From the NCBI GenBank assembly GCA_945873105.1, contig CAMCBW010000009.1:62001-126000 (forward strand): 64,000 bases of DNA, given 5' to 3'. Position numbers and translations under genes: made by a program. Of this stretch, positions 62,665-64,000 are shown piece after piece (positions within the stretch are counted from its first letter, which is position 1; each line of letters begins with the position of its first letter). The stretch is from Tangfeifania diversioriginum. GTDB taxonomy: Bacteria; Bacteroidota; Bacteroidia; Bacteroidales; Prolixibacteraceae. The notes below the pieces were generated by a model. The model saw nothing but the letters and a program-made list of their open reading frames with translations, was not told the origin of the DNA and did not search any database.

Positions 62665-63546
62665 ATGGCAAATGAATCACAAAACCAAACGTGGTTAGAC
62701 AATTTGAATCCTTTGAAAATCACTGAGGATTCAAAGGTAAAAGATGCTTTTATCAGTGTGGTCAACAAGATCCACAAAAAGAGCATCGATGAAGCAACAA
62801 TGATCTACGAGAAAGAATCTCTGTACTTTAAAAAGGCACTTGCTGCCAATGACAAGCTCAAGAACTGCACAAAGATATCCCTTTACAGTGCATTCACGGA
62901 GATTGCAATTCAAGGGATATCCATTCAGCCAGGTCAAAAATCTGAGGCATATCTTGAGGCAAGGGGTGTCAATATCGGAACCAGACAACAACCTCAGTAC
63001 ATCGACACTTGCATGCTCAGGATTACTGCTTACGGTGAGTTGAATATGAGGATTACCTCTGGCCAGATCATCAGAATGAAAAACCCCATCGTCCTTTATG
63101 ATGGTGATCACTTCCAGCCTCTAACCAACCAAAGGGGCGAGCTTTACGTGGACTACAAACCGGCAATTCCCCGCAAATCACAAAAGATTTATGGTGCATG
63201 GGTTTGCATTGAACTCCCGGGAGATAGCCTTGACTTCAAATGGCTTCTTGATGATGACATTGCCAGGTTGATGAATTACTCAATTCCAAAATTCGGAACC
63301 GAAAGAGGCAATCCAAATGCCCTCTACACTGCCAATGGTGGCCAGATTGATCCCGGGTTCCTTGAAGCCAAAACAATCAAGCATGCCATGAGAGCTTACA
63401 CCAAACTGAGGGTAAGTGATGTGGCTGCATTCGAAGATGAAGGCGATCCGGAGACACCTGAGGCATTTGGAGACAATCACAATACTCCGGCTGCAGCTCC
63501 CAAGAACACTGTTTCAGTAGAAATCAACAAAGACGAACCTTTTTAA
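62665..63546 (+). CDS. recT: RecT-family single-strand annealing protein
   Basis: 293 residues. RecT pattern: N-terminal helical region (LYSAFTEIAIQGISIQPGQK), LRITAYGELNMR, YKPAIPRKSQKIYGAWVCIE and TIKHAMRAYTKL. The protein anneals complementary ssDNA in phage-encoded recombination, normally with the exonuclease RecE. The tail ends INKDEPF, an acidic P-F tip like that of SSB proteins. The downstream partial gene may be the next member of the recombination operon. Confidence 0.85.
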   Translation: MANESQNQTWLDNLNPLKITEDSKVKDAFISVVNKIHKKSIDEATMIYEKESLYFKKALAANDKLKNCTKISLYSAFTEIAIQGISIQPGQKSEAYLEARGVNIGTRQQPQYIDTCMLRITAYGELNMRITSGQIIRMKNPIVLYDGDHFQPLTNQRGELYVDYKPAIPRKSQKIYGAWVCIELPGDSLDFKWLLDDDIARLMNYSIPKFGTERGNPNALYTANGGQIDPGFLEAKTIKHAMRAYTKLRVSDVAAFEDEGDPETPEAFGDNHNTPAAAPKNTVSVEINKDEPF

Positions 63547-63557
63547 TACCTACCCAA

Positions 63558-64000
63558 ATGGAAAATACAGCACAACTTCCAGCAGAAATTGCAACCGCCA
63601 AACTGGTTGAGATCGTACAGACAGCCCCCGCCATCTTCATAGACAATAAGACCCGTCATGACAAGGCAATTACATACGGTGAGAACCTTCTCAAAAAAGT
63701 TGAAGAGGTTGGAATGAATGAAGAGATGGATACTCTATTGGCTGACTACCAGGCAAAGATTAGAGTCACCTACAAAACCATTTATGAAGCTCGCAGACCA
63801 TTTACTCAGATCGTGGATCAGGTCAAAAAGGAATTTACCTCTCTTGAGGCTGATATTGATCCGGCAGGGAAAAACAACATCTTTTTCAACATCCAACGAG
63901 TCCGGGACATTTATGTCACAGAAAAGGTAAAAGCTCAAAAAGCCAAGGAAGCAGAGGCCCTGAGATTACAGAATATCGAGAGGGAGAAGATTGAAATTAC
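63558..64000 (+). CDS. Phage early protein, coiled coil (3' end outside window)
   Basis: About 147 residues are visible from ATG 63558. A helical N-terminus (IATAKLVEIVQTAPAIFI) and a coiled-coil-like region rich in K/E (EKVKAQKAKEAEALRLQNIE) are seen. It follows RecT by 11 bp. It resembles DUF1351-like phage proteins in layout, but I cannot confirm the family. Confidence 0.6.
   Translation, partial: MENTAQLPAEIATAKLVEIVQTAPAIFIDNKTRHDKAITYGENLLKKVEEVGMNEEMDTLLADYQAKIRVTYKTIYEARRPFTQIVDQVKKEFTSLEADIDPAGKNNIFFNIQRVRDIYVTEKVKAQKAKEAEALRLQNIEREKIEI

Larger units (their letters stand above)
54485..64000. mobile_element. Second integrated element, phage-like (right end outside window)
   Basis: It begins at the shared 15-bp core with an integrase on the minus strand. 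It continues with a lysogeny-type control region (S24 repressor left, Cro-like gene right), a DUF3853 gene, a run of tiny overlapping early genes and RecT. This layout is typical of the early region of a temperate phage or phage-like island. No structural genes are inside the window. Confidence 0.65.

Overview
The window comes from a Bacteroidota chromosome. Pointers to this are a T9SS-type C-terminal sorting domain, a TonB-dependent receptor with a CarboxypepD-like N-terminus, a PagL-type lipid A deacylase, promoters of the TTTG-N18-TAnnTTTG type, AT-rich start regions without clear Shine-Dalgarno sequences, and mobile genes of Bacteroidota families (DUF3853, DUF6371, DUF6573).

Layout. (1) 1-14.1 kb is ordinary chromosome: a partial Gfo/Idh/MocA oxidoreductase, an acyl-CoA dehydrogenase, a lipid A deacylase, a convergent pair of paralogous lipoproteins, a 21-nt tandem repeat array, a TonB receptor, tRNA-Pro, a DUF1800/DUF1501 secretion pair, a GH29 fucosidase and an acidic hypothetical protein. 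(2) 14.28-54.5 kb is a genomic island. It is bounded by a 15-bp direct repeat and begins with a tyrosine recombinase. (3) From 54.5 kb to the right edge a second element begins with a related integrase. It carries a phage-like control region (S24 repressor, Cro-like protein, LuxR-HTH protein), many tiny genes and RecT, and is probably a prophage or phage-like island integrated in tandem.

The island has two halves. The left half (14-24 kb) is a maintenance module: integrase, DUF3853 protein, a 16-residue-repeat protein, RecA-fold helicase-like ATPase, TAGGGTA iterons, Toprim/DUF6371 primase-like protein, J-domain protein, RadC, DUF6573 protein and a small protein with an SSB-like tail. Three genes in it carry the same short two-hairpin leader just before the start codon. 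The right half (24-54 kb) is cargo: TPR proteins around a roughly 0.9 kb multi-hairpin non-coding region, a double-FISUMP/FGE-fold protein, an SRAP homologue lacking all four catalytic residues, and a defence operon. The operon holds a helicase-DUF1998-like-nuclease fusion, an SNF2 helicase, a PD-(D/E)XK protein and an Eco57I-type methylase (DISARM-related), followed by a Septu-like ATPase/HNH pair. A papain-like protease, an ArdC-like metallopeptidase, a GmrSD-like DUF262/DUF1524 protein and an S1/P1-type zinc phospholipase or nuclease follow. No relaxase, conjugation genes, reverse transcriptase or CRISPR array were seen.

Most novel-looking items: the three-copy covarying leader, the large structured non-coding region, the pseudo-SRAP, the defence operon architecture, the 16-residue repeat protein, and a tRNA lacking its anticodon arm. 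All assignments come from reading the sequence; none were checked against a database.
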